Under the pieces are notes generated by a model. The model saw only the letters and a program-made list of their open reading frames with translations. It ran no database searches and had not been told where the DNA came from. A stretch of 64,000 nucleotides of DNA, from the NCBI RefSeq assembly GCF_016863535.1, contig NZ_BOPB01000009.1:186001-250000 (forward strand), written 5' to 3'. The stretch comes from Micromonospora lutea. GTDB lineage: Bacteria; Actinomycetota; Actinomycetes; Mycobacteriales; Micromonosporaceae. A program made the translations under genes and the position numbers. Each line of letters begins with the position of its first letter. Within the stretch, counting starts at the first letter, position 1. Shown piece after piece: positions 34,284-43,324 of this stretch.

Positions 34284-35807
34284 TCACACCTGCGGACGAC
34301 GCCGATCGACCCCGAAGTACAGATAGGCCAGGACAGCGGCGGCGGAAAGCGCGGCCTGGACACCGACCCACCCCCAGCCGGGGCTCGTCGGTCCCAGCAG
34401 GGCGAGCAACGTGGGCGCCGCGAACATGAGCACGTCGGAGCCGTTGAGCAGCCACAGCACCGGGCCGGGCGGGAACGCGCCCATCGGCGTCTCCAGCAAC
34501 GGCAGCGCGTTGTCGATCCGGCCGGCCTGCGCCCGCCGTACCGCGATCATCGCGGCCGTCGGACCGAACGCCACACCCAGCGCCCACCAGGGCCCAGGCG
34601 GCAGGCCGCCCAGCATCCCCAGCGTCAGCATCGCCAGCCCGGACCAGGCGGTGGCCAGCACCGCCGGCACGACCAGCCGGATCGCCACCGCCCGCTGCCC
34701 GGTCAGCCCGAGCAGTCGCAGCAGCGCCGGCTGGGCCGCGTCGCGGCGCAAGCCGCCGAGGGTGACCCCGGCCGCGGTCACCGCCCCCACCACCAGGGTC
34801 GCCACCGGCAGCCAGTCGGAACCGGTGCTGAGCAGGGCGGGCAGCGCCGCCGTCGCGAACAACCAGCCGGACCGCCACCCGCGCCGGCGAAGCACCAGCA
34901 GATCGTGTTGCAGCGGCACGAGACGACCGCGTCGAGGGCGCAACGGCAGGGACCGCAGCGCCCGGCGCCGCCAGTACCGCCGCTCGCGCAGATCGGCGAC
35001 GAACGACGGTTCGACGGCGTACGCGGCGTCCAGGTAGGTGCCGACGGTCAGCGACGGCTCGTGCAGCCGTACGTCCGGGAAACGCTCCAGATCACGCACG
35101 GTCAGCACGGTGAGCGCCACCGCTGCGGCCAGCGCGGCGAGGGCGAACGGCAGCGGCACCGTCACCACGGGCAGCGACGGCAACGCTCGTACCCGAGCGA
35201 ACAGCACCGTCGCGCCCGCCACCACCAACAGCGCCGGCAACACCGCGTCCGCCACCCGGGCGTACGTCGTGCGCCGCTGGGCGGCCACCGCGAACAGCGC
35301 GAGGAGCACCCCGACCGCCGTACCCAGCACGAGCCAACCGGCCAACGCGGGGCCGGTGACCGGGCGGGTGGCCAGCCGGGCGGACCCGGTCGACGCCAAC
35401 ACCGCGCCGGCGACCACCCCGACGGCCAGCACCCGGACCAACGCCGGCAGCAGCAGGCCACGGCGGCCGACGGGTGTCGGCAGCAGCCAGGTCAGCTCAC
35501 CCCGCCCGAGGACCAGCGGCCCCATCTGGCGCAGCAGCAGCACCAGGCCGGCCGCGCCCGCGCCCAGCAGCACCACCACCACGAACCGGTCCGACGCCGG
35601 TGCGGCGTCCGCCGGCCAGAGAGCGGACCCGAGCCGGGGACCGATCATCGCCACCGTGACGGCCACCGTCAGCAGCAGGACGTACGCGGATTCCAGGGAG
35701 AGCGCGGGCCCCCGCTCGGCCCGCCGCCGCCGGACCCAGCGGCGCACCCGTCGGGCGCTGGACAGCTGCGTGGCCACCCGGGTCGGCGGTTCGACGGTCC
35801 GCGTCAT
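34284..35807 (-). CDS. ABC exporter membrane protein (DUF6297-like)
   Basis: The 507-residue protein has about 10-12 predicted membrane helices (for example LSLESAYVLLLTVAVTVAMIG near 35-57) and long Arg-rich loops (WRRRALRSLPLRPRRGRLVPLQHDLLVLRRRGWRSG). No catalytic motif is visible. The start overlaps the end of the ATPase gene by 4 nt, so this is the permease of that ABC system. The substrate is unknown. Confidence 0.85.
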   Translation of the reverse strand: MTRTVEPPTRVATQLSSARRVRRWVRRRRAERGPALSLESAYVLLLTVAVTVAMIGPRLGSALWPADAAPASDRFVVVVLLGAGAAGLVLLLRQMGPLVLGRGELTWLLPTPVGRRGLLLPALVRVLAVGVVAGAVLASTGSARLATRPVTGPALAGWLVLGTAVGVLLALFAVAAQRRTTYARVADAVLPALLVVAGATVLFARVRALPSLPVVTVPLPFALAALAAAVALTVLTVRDLERFPDVRLHEPSLTVGTYLDAAYAVEPSFVADLRERRYWRRRALRSLPLRPRRGRLVPLQHDLLVLRRRGWRSGWLFATAALPALLSTGSDWLPVATLVVGAVTAAGVTLGGLRRDAAQPALLRLLGLTGQRAVAIRLVVPAVLATAWSGLAMLTLGMLGGLPPGPWWALGVAFGPTAAMIAVRRAQAGRIDNALPLLETPMGAFPPGPVLWLLNGSDVLMFAAPTLLALLGPTSPGWGWVGVQAALSAAAVLAYLYFGVDRRRPQV

Positions 35808-36481
35808 GCGCTGACATCGGGCCGGGGCCGGCCCGGATCGTCCGGCATCGGCGCACCGCTGTGCAGCCGGATGACCGGGCAGTCGAGCGCCGCCACGAAG
35901 ACCGGATCATGGCTGGCCAGCAGCACACTGCCGCCGATCGCCCGGTGCTCATCGAGCAGGCCGGCCACCACCGGGCGGATCGCCGAGTCGAGTCGCTGCT
36001 CCGGCTCGTCGAGCACCAGCAGCTCGGCCGGTCGGGCCAGGGCGGTGGCCAGCAGCAGGCGCTGTCGCTCACCGGAGGAGAGCCGATCCGGGGTGCTGTC
36101 ACCGAGATCGTTGAGGCCCAGCACGTCGAGCAGTTCGTCCACCCGGCCGTCGGTCGGGTCGTCCCCACCGGCGAGCCGGACCAGCTCGACGTGCTCGCGG
36201 ACGGTGAGGCCGGCGTACCAGCTGGGCTGCTCCACGGTGGTCACCACCCGCCGCCAGAACGAGGCCGTGCCATCCGGTGCGGCGCCGAACACCCGCACCC
36301 GGCCCGCGCTCGGCTCGACCAGCCCGGTCACGCAGCGCAGCACTGTCGACTTTCCCGCGCCGTTCTCCCCGACCAGGCAGAGCGCACCGCCGGGCGGCAG
36401 GTCGAAGCCGACGTCGCGCACCACGGTCACGCTGCCGTACGCGACGCGCAGCCCCACCACTGTCACGACCGGCTCGTCCAC
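35804..36481 (-). CDS. ABC transporter ATP-binding protein
   Basis: The 225-residue single-domain ATPase has Walker A VGENGAGKST, signature DRLSSGERQRLLLATALA (LSSGE), Walker B LLVLDEPEQRLD and switch SVLLASHDP. It is followed with 4-nt overlap by its membrane partner. On the minus strand TAGGGT lies 6 nt before the GTG start, so the mRNA is probably leaderless. It is divergent from the F420 oxidoreductase gene. Confidence 0.93.
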   Translation of the reverse strand: MDEPVVTVVGLRVAYGSVTVVRDVGFDLPPGGALCLVGENGAGKSTVLRCVTGLVEPSAGRVRVFGAAPDGTASFWRRVVTTVEQPSWYAGLTVREHVELVRLAGGDDPTDGRVDELLDVLGLNDLGDSTPDRLSSGERQRLLLATALARPAELLVLDEPEQRLDSAIRPVVAGLLDEHRAIGGSVLLASHDPVFVAALDCPVIRLHSGAPMPDDPGRPRPDVSA

Positions 36482-36542
36482 CGGCCCACCCTAGATCGAC
36501 GGGGCAAGCCGCACGGACCCGGCGGGTTCCTATGCTCGACCC
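36482..36542. promoter_or_regulatory. Divergent pair of leaderless promoters
   Basis: TAGGGT on the minus strand (36488-36493) is 6 nt before the ABC ATPase GTG. TATGCT on the plus strand (36531-36536) is 6 nt before the oxidoreductase ATG. Neither gene has a Shine-Dalgarno sequence. Confidence 0.55.
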
Positions 36543-37472
36543 ATGGAACTGCGCATCTTCACCGAACCTCAGCAGGGCGCCAGCTACGACGACCTGCTGG
36601 CCGTGGCCAGACGTGCCGAGGAGACCGGCTTCGGCGCCTTCTTCCGCTCGGACCACTACCTGAGGATGGGGTCGGTCAGCGGCGAACCCGGCCCCACCGA
36701 TGCCTGGACCACCCTGGCCGGCCTGGCTCGGGACACCCGCAGCATCCGGCTCGGCACGCTGATGAGCGCCGCCACGTTCCGGCTGCCCGGACCGCTGGCC
36801 ATCACCGTCGCCCAGGTCGACCAGATGAGCGGCGGAAGGGTCGAGCTGGGCATCGGCACCGGCTGGTACGACGCCGAACACCACGCGTACGGGATCCCGT
36901 TCCCGCCGCTGGGGGAGCGGTTCGACCGGCTGGACGAGCAGCTCGCGGTGATCACCGGCCTGTGGCGCACCCCGTCGGGCGAGACGTTCGACTTCAGCGG
37001 CCGGCACTACCAGGTCAGCGACTCACCCGCGTTGCCCAAGCCGGTGCAGCGCCCGCATCCGCCGATCCTGCTCGGTGGCAAGGGCGCGAAGCGTACCCCG
37101 CAGCTCGCCGCCCGCTACGCCGACGAGTTCAACCTGCCGTTCGTCTCGATCGACGAGACGGTCGCCCAGTTCGAGCGGGTCCGCGCCGCCTGCGCCGACA
37201 TCGGTCGCGCCCCGGAAGAGCTGACCTGGTCCAACGCGCTGGTGCTCTGCTGTGGCCGGGACGACGCCGAGGTGACCCGGCGAGCCGCCGCGATCGGCCG
37301 GGAACCGGACGAACTGCGCGCCAACGGCCTGGCCGGCACCCCCGCCGAAGTGGTCGACAAGATCGGCCAGTTCGCGGCGGTCGGCAGCCAACGGATCTAC
37401 CTCCAGGTGCTGGATCTGGCCGACCTGGACCACCTGGACCTGGTCGCCGCCGAGGTGATGCGGCAGCTCTGA
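36543..37472 (+). CDS. F420-dependent LLM-class oxidoreductase
   Basis: The 309-residue TIM-barrel protein is of the luciferase-like monooxygenase family (TIGR03560-like). Typical segments are MELRIFTEPQQGASYDDLLAVARRAEE, FGAFFRSDHYLRMG, IRLGTLMSAATFRLPGPLA, GGRVELGIGTGWYDAEHHAYGI and HPPILLGGKGAKRTPQLAARYADEFN. In actinomycetes these usually use F420 rather than FMN. The substrate is unknown. Monocistronic. Confidence 0.92.
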   Translation: MELRIFTEPQQGASYDDLLAVARRAEETGFGAFFRSDHYLRMGSVSGEPGPTDAWTTLAGLARDTRSIRLGTLMSAATFRLPGPLAITVAQVDQMSGGRVELGIGTGWYDAEHHAYGIPFPPLGERFDRLDEQLAVITGLWRTPSGETFDFSGRHYQVSDSPALPKPVQRPHPPILLGGKGAKRTPQLAARYADEFNLPFVSIDETVAQFERVRAACADIGRAPEELTWSNALVLCCGRDDAEVTRRAAAIGREPDELRANGLAGTPAEVVDKIGQFAAVGSQRIYLQVLDLADLDHLDLVAAEVMRQL

Positions 37473-37486
37473 CGGGTCGACAGCGT

Positions 37487-37900
37487 TCAGACCGGGTGCT
37501 GCTCACGCAGCACCGTGTCCAGTTGGCCGTCCCGATCGCGGTCCAGGTAGGTGACGTCCGGCAGCCCGTCGCCGTCCAGGTCGAACTGCACCACGTCGGC
37601 CACGCCGTCGCCGTCGAGGTCGGTGACCACCTGGACGGAGCCGTCCATGTGCCGGGTCACGATCGACCGGGCGCCGGCCTCGACCCGCGGCGGCGGGCCG
37701 GGGGTGGGTGGCGGCGTCGGCACCGGTTCCGGGGTGGGGCTGGGCTGCGGATCCGGCTGGCTCGCCCACTGCCGCCCGGCACCGGTGACCGGGGCGTCGC
37801 CGACGACGGTGGCGGGCTCCACGCCGCTGCCGGCCGGGTCGATCTCCTCCTCGGAGGGGTACACGTCGCCGCGAGGGGCGGGATCACGGTAGCTGCTCAT
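37487..37900 (-). CDS. Small acidic protein with DxDxDG calcium-binding-like repeats
   Basis: The 137-residue protein has a Pro-rich middle (PSPTPEPVPTPPPTPGPPP) and a C-terminal array of three EF-loop-like repeats: VTDLDGDGVADVVQFD, LDGDGLPDVTYLD and DRDGQLDTV. Such loops (thrombospondin-3 / FG-GAP type) often bind calcium. There is no signal peptide, so the protein would be cytoplasmic or released by another route. The gene diverges from the alditol-oxidase-like gene over 59 nt. Function not known. Confidence 0.72.
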   Translation of the reverse strand: MSSYRDPAPRGDVYPSEEEIDPAGSGVEPATVVGDAPVTGAGRQWASQPDPQPSPTPEPVPTPPPTPGPPPRVEAGARSIVTRHMDGSVQVVTDLDGDGVADVVQFDLDGDGLPDVTYLDRDRDGQLDTVLREQHPV

Positions 37901-37959
37901 CGGCGTAGGGTTCCCCGACGAAGCCGGCGGTAACCGCTGGCGTGGAGAGGGGGTCGGGA

Positions 37960-39195
37960 GTGTCGACGCACCGCAACTGGGCCGGCAACGTCGAGTACGC
38001 AGCCCGGGCACACCACCGGCCGTCGTCGGTCGACGAACTGCGTGAGTTGGTCGCCGGCAGCGACCGGATCCGGGCGGTGGGCAGCGGACACTCGTTCAAC
38101 CGACTCGGTGACACCACCGGCGACCTGGTCACGCTCGCCGGGTTGCCGGCCACGGTGCGGCTCGACGAACAGCGGCGGGTGGTGGAGGTGCCGGCCGCGA
38201 TGCGCTACGGCGATCTGGCCACCTGGCTGCACGAGCGGGGGTACGCGCTGGCCAACCTCGCCTCGCTGCCGCACATCTCGGTGGCCGGCGCGGTCGCCAC
38301 CGGCACCCACGGCTCCGGCGAGACCGTCGGGAACCTGGCCACCGCCGTCGCCGGCCTGGAACTGGTCACCGCCGCCGGTGAGCTGCTCACCGTGGACCGC
38401 ACCGACGCCGAGTACGCCGGCATGGTGGTCTCCCTCGGCGCGCTGGGCATCGTCACCCGGCTCAGCCTGGACGTGGTGCCCAGCTACGAGGTACGCCAGT
38501 ACGTGCGCCTCGACCTGCCACGCGATGCGCTGGACGAGGCGCTCGCCTCGGCGTACAGCGTCAGTGTCTTCACCGACTGGCGCTCCACGCGCGGCACCCA
38601 GGTCTGGCGCAAGCAGCTCGCGGACCAGCCCGCGCCCCCGGCGGACTGGCTCGGCACCACGGCGGCCGACCGCCCCTGGCATCCGGTGCCCGGCATGCCG
38701 GTGGTCAACTGCACCGAGCAGCTCGGCGTGCCCGGCCCCTGGCACGAGCGGCTGCCGCACTTCCGGCTCGGCTTCACCCCGAGCAACGGCGAAGAACTGC
38801 AGTCCGAGTACCACCTGCCGCGCGCGGTGGCCGCCGACGCGCTCGCCGCATTGGACGAGGTGGCGCACCTGATCGCCCCGGTCACGCAGATCAGTGAGCT
38901 GCGTACCGTCGCCGCCGACGATCTCTGGCTCAGCCCGCAGTACGGCCGGGACAGCCTTGCGGTGCACTTCACCTGGATCGCCGACTCGGCGGCGGTGCTC
39001 CCGGTCGTCGCCGAGGTCGAGCGGGCACTCGCGCCCTTCGCTCCCCGGCCGCACTGGGGCAAGGTCTTCACGATGCCGACCGAGACGATCGCCGCCACCT
39101 ACCCCCGCTGGGCCGACTTCGCCGCGCTGGTGACCCGGCTCGACCCGGAGGGCAGATTCCGCACGGAGGAGTTCGACCGCCTGTTTCCCCGCTGA
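37960..39195 (+). CDS. FAD-dependent alditol / aldonolactone oxidase
   Basis: The 411-residue protein is of the vanillyl-alcohol oxidase fold. RAVGSGHSFN has the His that carries covalent FAD in alditol oxidase; the FAD loop includes HISVAGAVATGTHGSGETVGNLATAV; the C-terminal domain ends WGKVF...RLDPEGRFRTEEFDRLF. Length and order match actinobacterial AldO/xylitol oxidase, which oxidises the terminal hydroxyl of polyols with O2 and releases H2O2. The GTG start follows GAGAGGGGG. Confidence 0.88.
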   Translation: MSTHRNWAGNVEYAARAHHRPSSVDELRELVAGSDRIRAVGSGHSFNRLGDTTGDLVTLAGLPATVRLDEQRRVVEVPAAMRYGDLATWLHERGYALANLASLPHISVAGAVATGTHGSGETVGNLATAVAGLELVTAAGELLTVDRTDAEYAGMVVSLGALGIVTRLSLDVVPSYEVRQYVRLDLPRDALDEALASAYSVSVFTDWRSTRGTQVWRKQLADQPAPPADWLGTTAADRPWHPVPGMPVVNCTEQLGVPGPWHERLPHFRLGFTPSNGEELQSEYHLPRAVAADALAALDEVAHLIAPVTQISELRTVAADDLWLSPQYGRDSLAVHFTWIADSAAVLPVVAEVERALAPFAPRPHWGKVFTMPTETIAATYPRWADFAALVTRLDPEGRFRTEEFDRLFPR

Positions 39196-39251
39196 CGAGG
39201 ACCCGGCGAACCGACGCGGCGCGGCCAGGTCAACGTGCTCGGACACCGCTC

Positions 39252-39263
39252 TAAGATGGGCCC
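39252..39263 (+). promoter_or_regulatory. -10 box of a leaderless promoter
   Basis: TAAGAT (39252-39257) is followed by 6 nt and the ATG of the Uma2 gene, without a ribosome binding site. Confidence 0.55.
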
Positions 39264-39818
39264 ATGAGCGCTGAGGCCGTCGGCATGCACATGCCCGCCG
39301 TCGTGACGCTCGACGACGTGGCGGCGATGAACGCCGCCGATGCGAACGGTCATCGCTACGAGACCAGCCCCGAGGGGGTCCTGTCGGTCATGCCGCCACC
39401 CGACTCGGAGCACGCGACGATCGCGAGTCGCCTCTTCGCCTGGTTGATCATGGCAGGCTGGCCCGCGGAACAGGTGCTCCAGGCCGTTGGCGTACGCATT
39501 CCCGGCCCGGACGGAAGCGGCGGCAGGATTCCGGACCTCAGCGTCTGGCGTAAGCCTCCCCGCCGTGGGGTCTGGTCCGCTGTCGCGGACATCGCACTCG
39601 TGGTCGAGATCGTGTCACCCGGCTCCGAGGCGATGGACTCGGTGACGAAGGTCCGCGAGTACGCCTCGGCGGGCATCCCCCGGTACTGGGTTGTGGACCG
39701 GGACGGCGCGCAGACAGTGACGCTGCACGAACTCGGCGGCGAGGGGCGCTACGTCGAGCAGGCGCGCATGCCGTTGGCCTGGTTGTTGCAGACCGCGCCA
39801 GCCGACCACCTCGGCTGA
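39264..39818 (+). CDS. Uma2-family (DUF820) nuclease-fold protein
   Basis: The 184-residue protein has the PD-(D/E)XK-like core of Uma2 proteins: RIPDLSVW supplies the Asp, VVEIVSPGSEAMDSVTKVREYASAGIPRYWVVD supplies the E-x-(V/I)-S-P and Lys motif. These proteins are very common in actinobacteria and cyanobacteria, have a restriction-endonuclease fold and no proven role. It is monocistronic and probably leaderless. Confidence 0.9.
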   Translation: MSAEAVGMHMPAVVTLDDVAAMNAADANGHRYETSPEGVLSVMPPPDSEHATIASRLFAWLIMAGWPAEQVLQAVGVRIPGPDGSGGRIPDLSVWRKPPRRGVWSAVADIALVVEIVSPGSEAMDSVTKVREYASAGIPRYWVVDRDGAQTVTLHELGGEGRYVEQARMPLAWLLQTAPADHLG

Positions 39819-39836
39819 GACGGCGGCGTCCGACGG

Positions 39837-40976
39837 TCAGCGGCCGGCGTTGAGCTGGTCGCGCATGCTGCTGCGCTGGACGGCGCGGCTGATGTCACTG
39901 GGGGAGACGATGCCGATGAGGCGGCCCTCCGTGACCACCAACGCCCGGCCGTCGGCACATTCGTTGAGCCGGGGCAGCAGGTCGGTCAGCGGCTCGTCGG
40001 GGGAGGCGAGCACCAGGTCCTCGGCGCGGCAGGCCACCGCCGCCAGGGTGGTGCTGCCCCGTTCGTCCGACGGCACGCCGCGTACCCGGTCGAGGGTGAC
40101 CAGCCCGACCGGTCGACCGTCCTCGATCAACGGCAGTGCGGTGTGCCGGTACGCGAAGAGGTAGTTGTCCACGAAGTCGGCCACGGTCAGCTCACCCGAG
40201 GCGGTCTGCGGCTGCGGGGTCATCACCTCGGCGACCCGGACGCCGCGCAGGGCGTCGCCCACCCTGGCCTGTCGCTCCTCCATGGTGGCCGCGCCGATCA
40301 GGAACCAGCCGATCAGCGCCAGCCACAGTCCGCCGACGCCGGTCCCGCTGAGGAACCGCCACAGCCCGAACCCGATCAGCGCCAGCCCGAGGACCCAGCC
40401 GGCCCGGGCCGCCACCACCGTGGCGCGGGTCCGGTCACCGGTGGCCTTCCACACCGCCGCCCGCAGCAGCCGCCCACCGTCCAGCGGTGCCGCCGGCAGG
40501 ATGTTGAACACGGCCAGCAGCAGGTTGATGCCGGCGAGCCAGGCCATCACGCCCAGCAGCAGCCCCTCGACCCCGGCCACGGCGAGCAGCGTCGCGACCG
40601 CCCCGAAGAAGACGCCGATGATCAAGCTGACCAGTGGTCCCACCCCGGAGATGCGCAGCTCGGCACCGGGGGAGCGGGCCTCGCCGCGCAGTTCGGCGAC
40701 CCCGCCGAAGAGCCACAGCGTGATGCCCTGCACGCCCAGGCCGTTGCGCTTGGCCACCACCGCGTGGGACACCTCGTGGGCGAGCAGGCCGAGGAAGAAG
40801 ACCACCGCCGCCGCCAACCCGGCCAGCAGGTACGCCACCGTCGACCGGTCCGGGTACGACTGCGGGAACAGGTTGGCCGACAGCCCCCACCAGATCAGCG
40901 CGAAGATGACCAGGACACTCCAGTTGACTCCGACTGGCACGCCCACGATCCGACCGAGTCGGAAACTCGCCCTCAT
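39837..40976 (-). CDS. Site-2 protease family (M50) with CBS pair
   Basis: The 379-residue membrane metalloprotease has zinc motif HEVSH at 67-71 in helix GLLAHEVSHAVVAKR and the third ligand Asp166 in NILPAAPLDGGR. Two CBS domains follow (about 240-379; TPQPQTASGELTVADFVDNYLF..HTALPLIEDGRPVGLVTL, and GRALVVTEGRLIGIVSPSDISR). Members cut membrane-bound regulators or signal remnants; the CBS pair suggests control by nucleotides. The ATG is preceded by GGGG at 10-13 nt. An upstream in-frame start at 41033 lacks support. Confidence 0.92.
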   Translation of the reverse strand: MRASFRLGRIVGVPVGVNWSVLVIFALIWWGLSANLFPQSYPDRSTVAYLLAGLAAAVVFFLGLLAHEVSHAVVAKRNGLGVQGITLWLFGGVAELRGEARSPGAELRISGVGPLVSLIIGVFFGAVATLLAVAGVEGLLLGVMAWLAGINLLLAVFNILPAAPLDGGRLLRAAVWKATGDRTRATVVAARAGWVLGLALIGFGLWRFLSGTGVGGLWLALIGWFLIGAATMEERQARVGDALRGVRVAEVMTPQPQTASGELTVADFVDNYLFAYRHTALPLIEDGRPVGLVTLDRVRGVPSDERGSTTLAAVACRAEDLVLASPDEPLTDLLPRLNECADGRALVVTEGRLIGIVSPSDISRAVQRSSMRDQLNAGR

Positions 40977-41080
40977 GTCTTGGTCATACCCCGACAGCCC
41001 GTTTCCATGCCAGGGCCGAACGTCACCTCCCACCTGGGTGGGAACACGACAGCCGTCCCGCTGACGTAGCGTGCCGGCGC

Positions 41081-43324
41081 GTGCCAGTCGCCATGCCGAC
41101 AGCCGCCGGGTCGAGTGACACGCCGAGGTTCAGCGATAGTTCCAGGGTGGCGATCTCGACCGATGACAGCGATGACCCGTACCTCTGGCTGGAGGACCTG
41201 GACGGCCCGGAGGCCACGACGTGGGTTCGTGACCGCAACGCCGAGACCGTCGCGGCGCTGACCGGCGGCCCGACGTTCGCCGCCCGTCAGGCCGGGATCC
41301 GGCAGGTGCTCGACGCGGAGGACCGCATCCCGTACCCGGGCTGGCGCGGCGACGGCTTCTACTACGACCTCTGGCGGGACGCCGCCCATCCCCGCGGACT
41401 GTGGCGGCGTACGACGCTTGATCAGTACCGCCGACCCGAGCCGGAGTGGGATGTCCTGCTCGACCTGGACGCGCTGGCCCGAACCGAGGGCGAGAACTGG
41501 GTCTGGGGCGGTGTGACGACGCTACCGCCGCAGCATCGGCGCTGCCTGATCAGCCTGTCCCGCGGCGGTGCCGACGCGGTGGTGGTACGCGAGTACGACC
41601 TGGCCGACCGGACCTTCGTCGACGGCGGGTTCACTGTTCCCGAGGCCAAGACCGACGTGTGCTGGATCGACGCCGACCACATCTGGATCGGCACCGACCT
41701 CGGACCCGGGTCGCTGACCGACTCCGGCTACCCACGCGTCGTGCTGCGCTGGCGGCGGGGCACCTCGCTGACCGACGCCGAGGTCGTCTACGAGGCGTCC
41801 ACCGTGGACGTCGGGGCGTACGGCTGGCGGGACCCGACGCCCGGCTTCGAGCGTGACTTCGTCAGCCGCAGCCTCGACTTCTACCGCTCCGAGAGCTTCC
41901 TGCTGACCGGGGCGGGGCAGCGGGTACGCATCCCGGTGCCCGAGGACGCGGAGTGGGGGGTACGCCGGGAGTGGCTGCTGGTCCAGCCGCGTACGCCCTG
42001 GCCGGTCGGTGACCTGACTCATCCGGCGGGGGCGCTGCTGGCGATCCGGTTCGACGATTTCCTCACCGGCGCGCGAGATTTCGACGTGCTGTTCCGACCC
42101 GACGAGCACACGTCGCTCGGTGGCTCCGCGTGGACCCGCAACCACCTGATCCTGACCACCCTCACCGACGTACGCAGCCGGCTGGAACTGCTCACCCCCG
42201 GCGAGCACGGCTGGCGACGCGAACCCCTGCCCGGGGTGCCGGTGGACGAGGAAAGCTGCCTGGTGGAGACCGATCCGGATCGGGACGACTCCTATCTGGT
42301 CGCCTCGGAGGGTTTCCTCCAGCCGGCCACGCTGCGGCTCGGTCGGCTCGGCGGCGGCGCGGAGACGCTCAAGCGGGCACCGGCGTTCTTCGACACCGAC
42401 GGTCTGGCGGTACGTCAGTTCTTCGCCACCTCCGCCGACGGCACCCCGGTGCCGTACTTCGTGGTCGGGGATCCGGCCGCACCGGCCGGGCCGACGCTGC
42501 TGCACGGGTACGGCGGCTTCGAGGTGTCCCTGACCCCGGGCTACGACGGGATCATCGGCCGGGGTTGGCTGGCGCGCGGCGGCAGCTACGCGGTGGCGAA
42601 CATCCGGGGCGGCGGCGAGTACGGCCCGCGCTGGCACCGGGCCGCGCTGCGCGAGCACCGACCGAGGGCGTACGCGGACTTCGCGGCCGTGGCGACCGAC
42701 CTGGTGACCCGGGGCATCACCACGCCGGCCATGCTGGGCATCGAGGGCGGCAGCAATGGTGGCCTGTTGATGGGGGCGATGCTGACCCGCTACCCGTCGC
42801 TCGTCGGCGCCGTCGTCGCGAACGTGCCGCTGCTGGACATGCGGCGCTACCACCGGCTGCTGGCCGGTGCCTCCTGGATCGCCGAGTACGGCGACCCGGA
42901 CGTGGCGGAGGACTGGGCCTATCTGCGGGAGTACTCGCCGTACCACAATGTGCGCGGTGAGGTGCGGTACCCGCCGGTCCTGTTCGTCACCTCCACCCGC
43001 GACGACCGGGTGCACCCCGGGCACGCCCGGAAGATGACCGCCCGGCTGCGCGAGCACGGCCACGACGTGTCGTACTACGAGAACGTCGAGGGTGGGCACG
43101 GCGCGGCAGCCAACAACGAGCAGCGCGCCTTCATCGAGGCCATGTCACTGGAGTTCCTCTGGCGGAAGCTGGCGCCGTCGGCGGACTCCGTGCCCGCTCA
43201 GGCGGTTGGAGGAGGTTCGGGCAGCTCGTCGACGACCACCACCGGGGTGCCGGGGCGCACCTTCTCCAGCAGCAGACGCTGGCCGCTGGCGGTCAACCGG
43301 ATGCAGCCGTTTGTGGTCTGCTGA
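41081..43324 (+). CDS. Prolyl oligopeptidase family serine peptidase (S9A)
   Basis: The protein has up to 747 residues. An N-terminal beta-propeller begins at DDPYLWLEDLDG (about residue 31), and the C-terminal alpha/beta hydrolase domain carries the nucleophile in GIEGGSNGGLLMG, Asp in TSTRDDRVHPGHA and His in ENVEGGHGAAAN. It would cut short proline-containing peptides in the cytoplasm. TAGCGT lies 8 nt before the GTG start chosen; ATG 41093 and GTG 41147 are alternatives. The last ~42 codons lie antisense to the end of the L,D-transpeptidase gene and look like run-on sequence. Confidence 0.9.
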   Translation: MPVAMPTAAGSSDTPRFSDSSRVAISTDDSDDPYLWLEDLDGPEATTWVRDRNAETVAALTGGPTFAARQAGIRQVLDAEDRIPYPGWRGDGFYYDLWRDAAHPRGLWRRTTLDQYRRPEPEWDVLLDLDALARTEGENWVWGGVTTLPPQHRRCLISLSRGGADAVVVREYDLADRTFVDGGFTVPEAKTDVCWIDADHIWIGTDLGPGSLTDSGYPRVVLRWRRGTSLTDAEVVYEASTVDVGAYGWRDPTPGFERDFVSRSLDFYRSESFLLTGAGQRVRIPVPEDAEWGVRREWLLVQPRTPWPVGDLTHPAGALLAIRFDDFLTGARDFDVLFRPDEHTSLGGSAWTRNHLILTTLTDVRSRLELLTPGEHGWRREPLPGVPVDEESCLVETDPDRDDSYLVASEGFLQPATLRLGRLGGGAETLKRAPAFFDTDGLAVRQFFATSADGTPVPYFVVGDPAAPAGPTLLHGYGGFEVSLTPGYDGIIGRGWLARGGSYAVANIRGGGEYGPRWHRAALREHRPRAYADFAAVATDLVTRGITTPAMLGIEGGSNGGLLMGAMLTRYPSLVGAVVANVPLLDMRRYHRLLAGASWIAEYGDPDVAEDWAYLREYSPYHNVRGEVRYPPVLFVTSTRDDRVHPGHARKMTARLREHGHDVSYYENVEGGHGAAANNEQRAFIEAMSLEFLWRKLAPSADSVPAQAVGGGSGSSSTTTTGVPGRTFSSSRRWPLAVNRMQPFVVC

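Noticed and set aside
34257..36494. 745-codon plus-strand open frame opposite the second ABC operon
   Set aside because: Composition is Arg/Gln/Pro/His noise and it covers two well-supported minus-strand genes with Walker motifs and membrane helices.
41522..43099. 525-codon minus-strand open frame inside the prolyl oligopeptidase gene
   Set aside because: Antisense shadow; the plus strand has the full catalytic triad.
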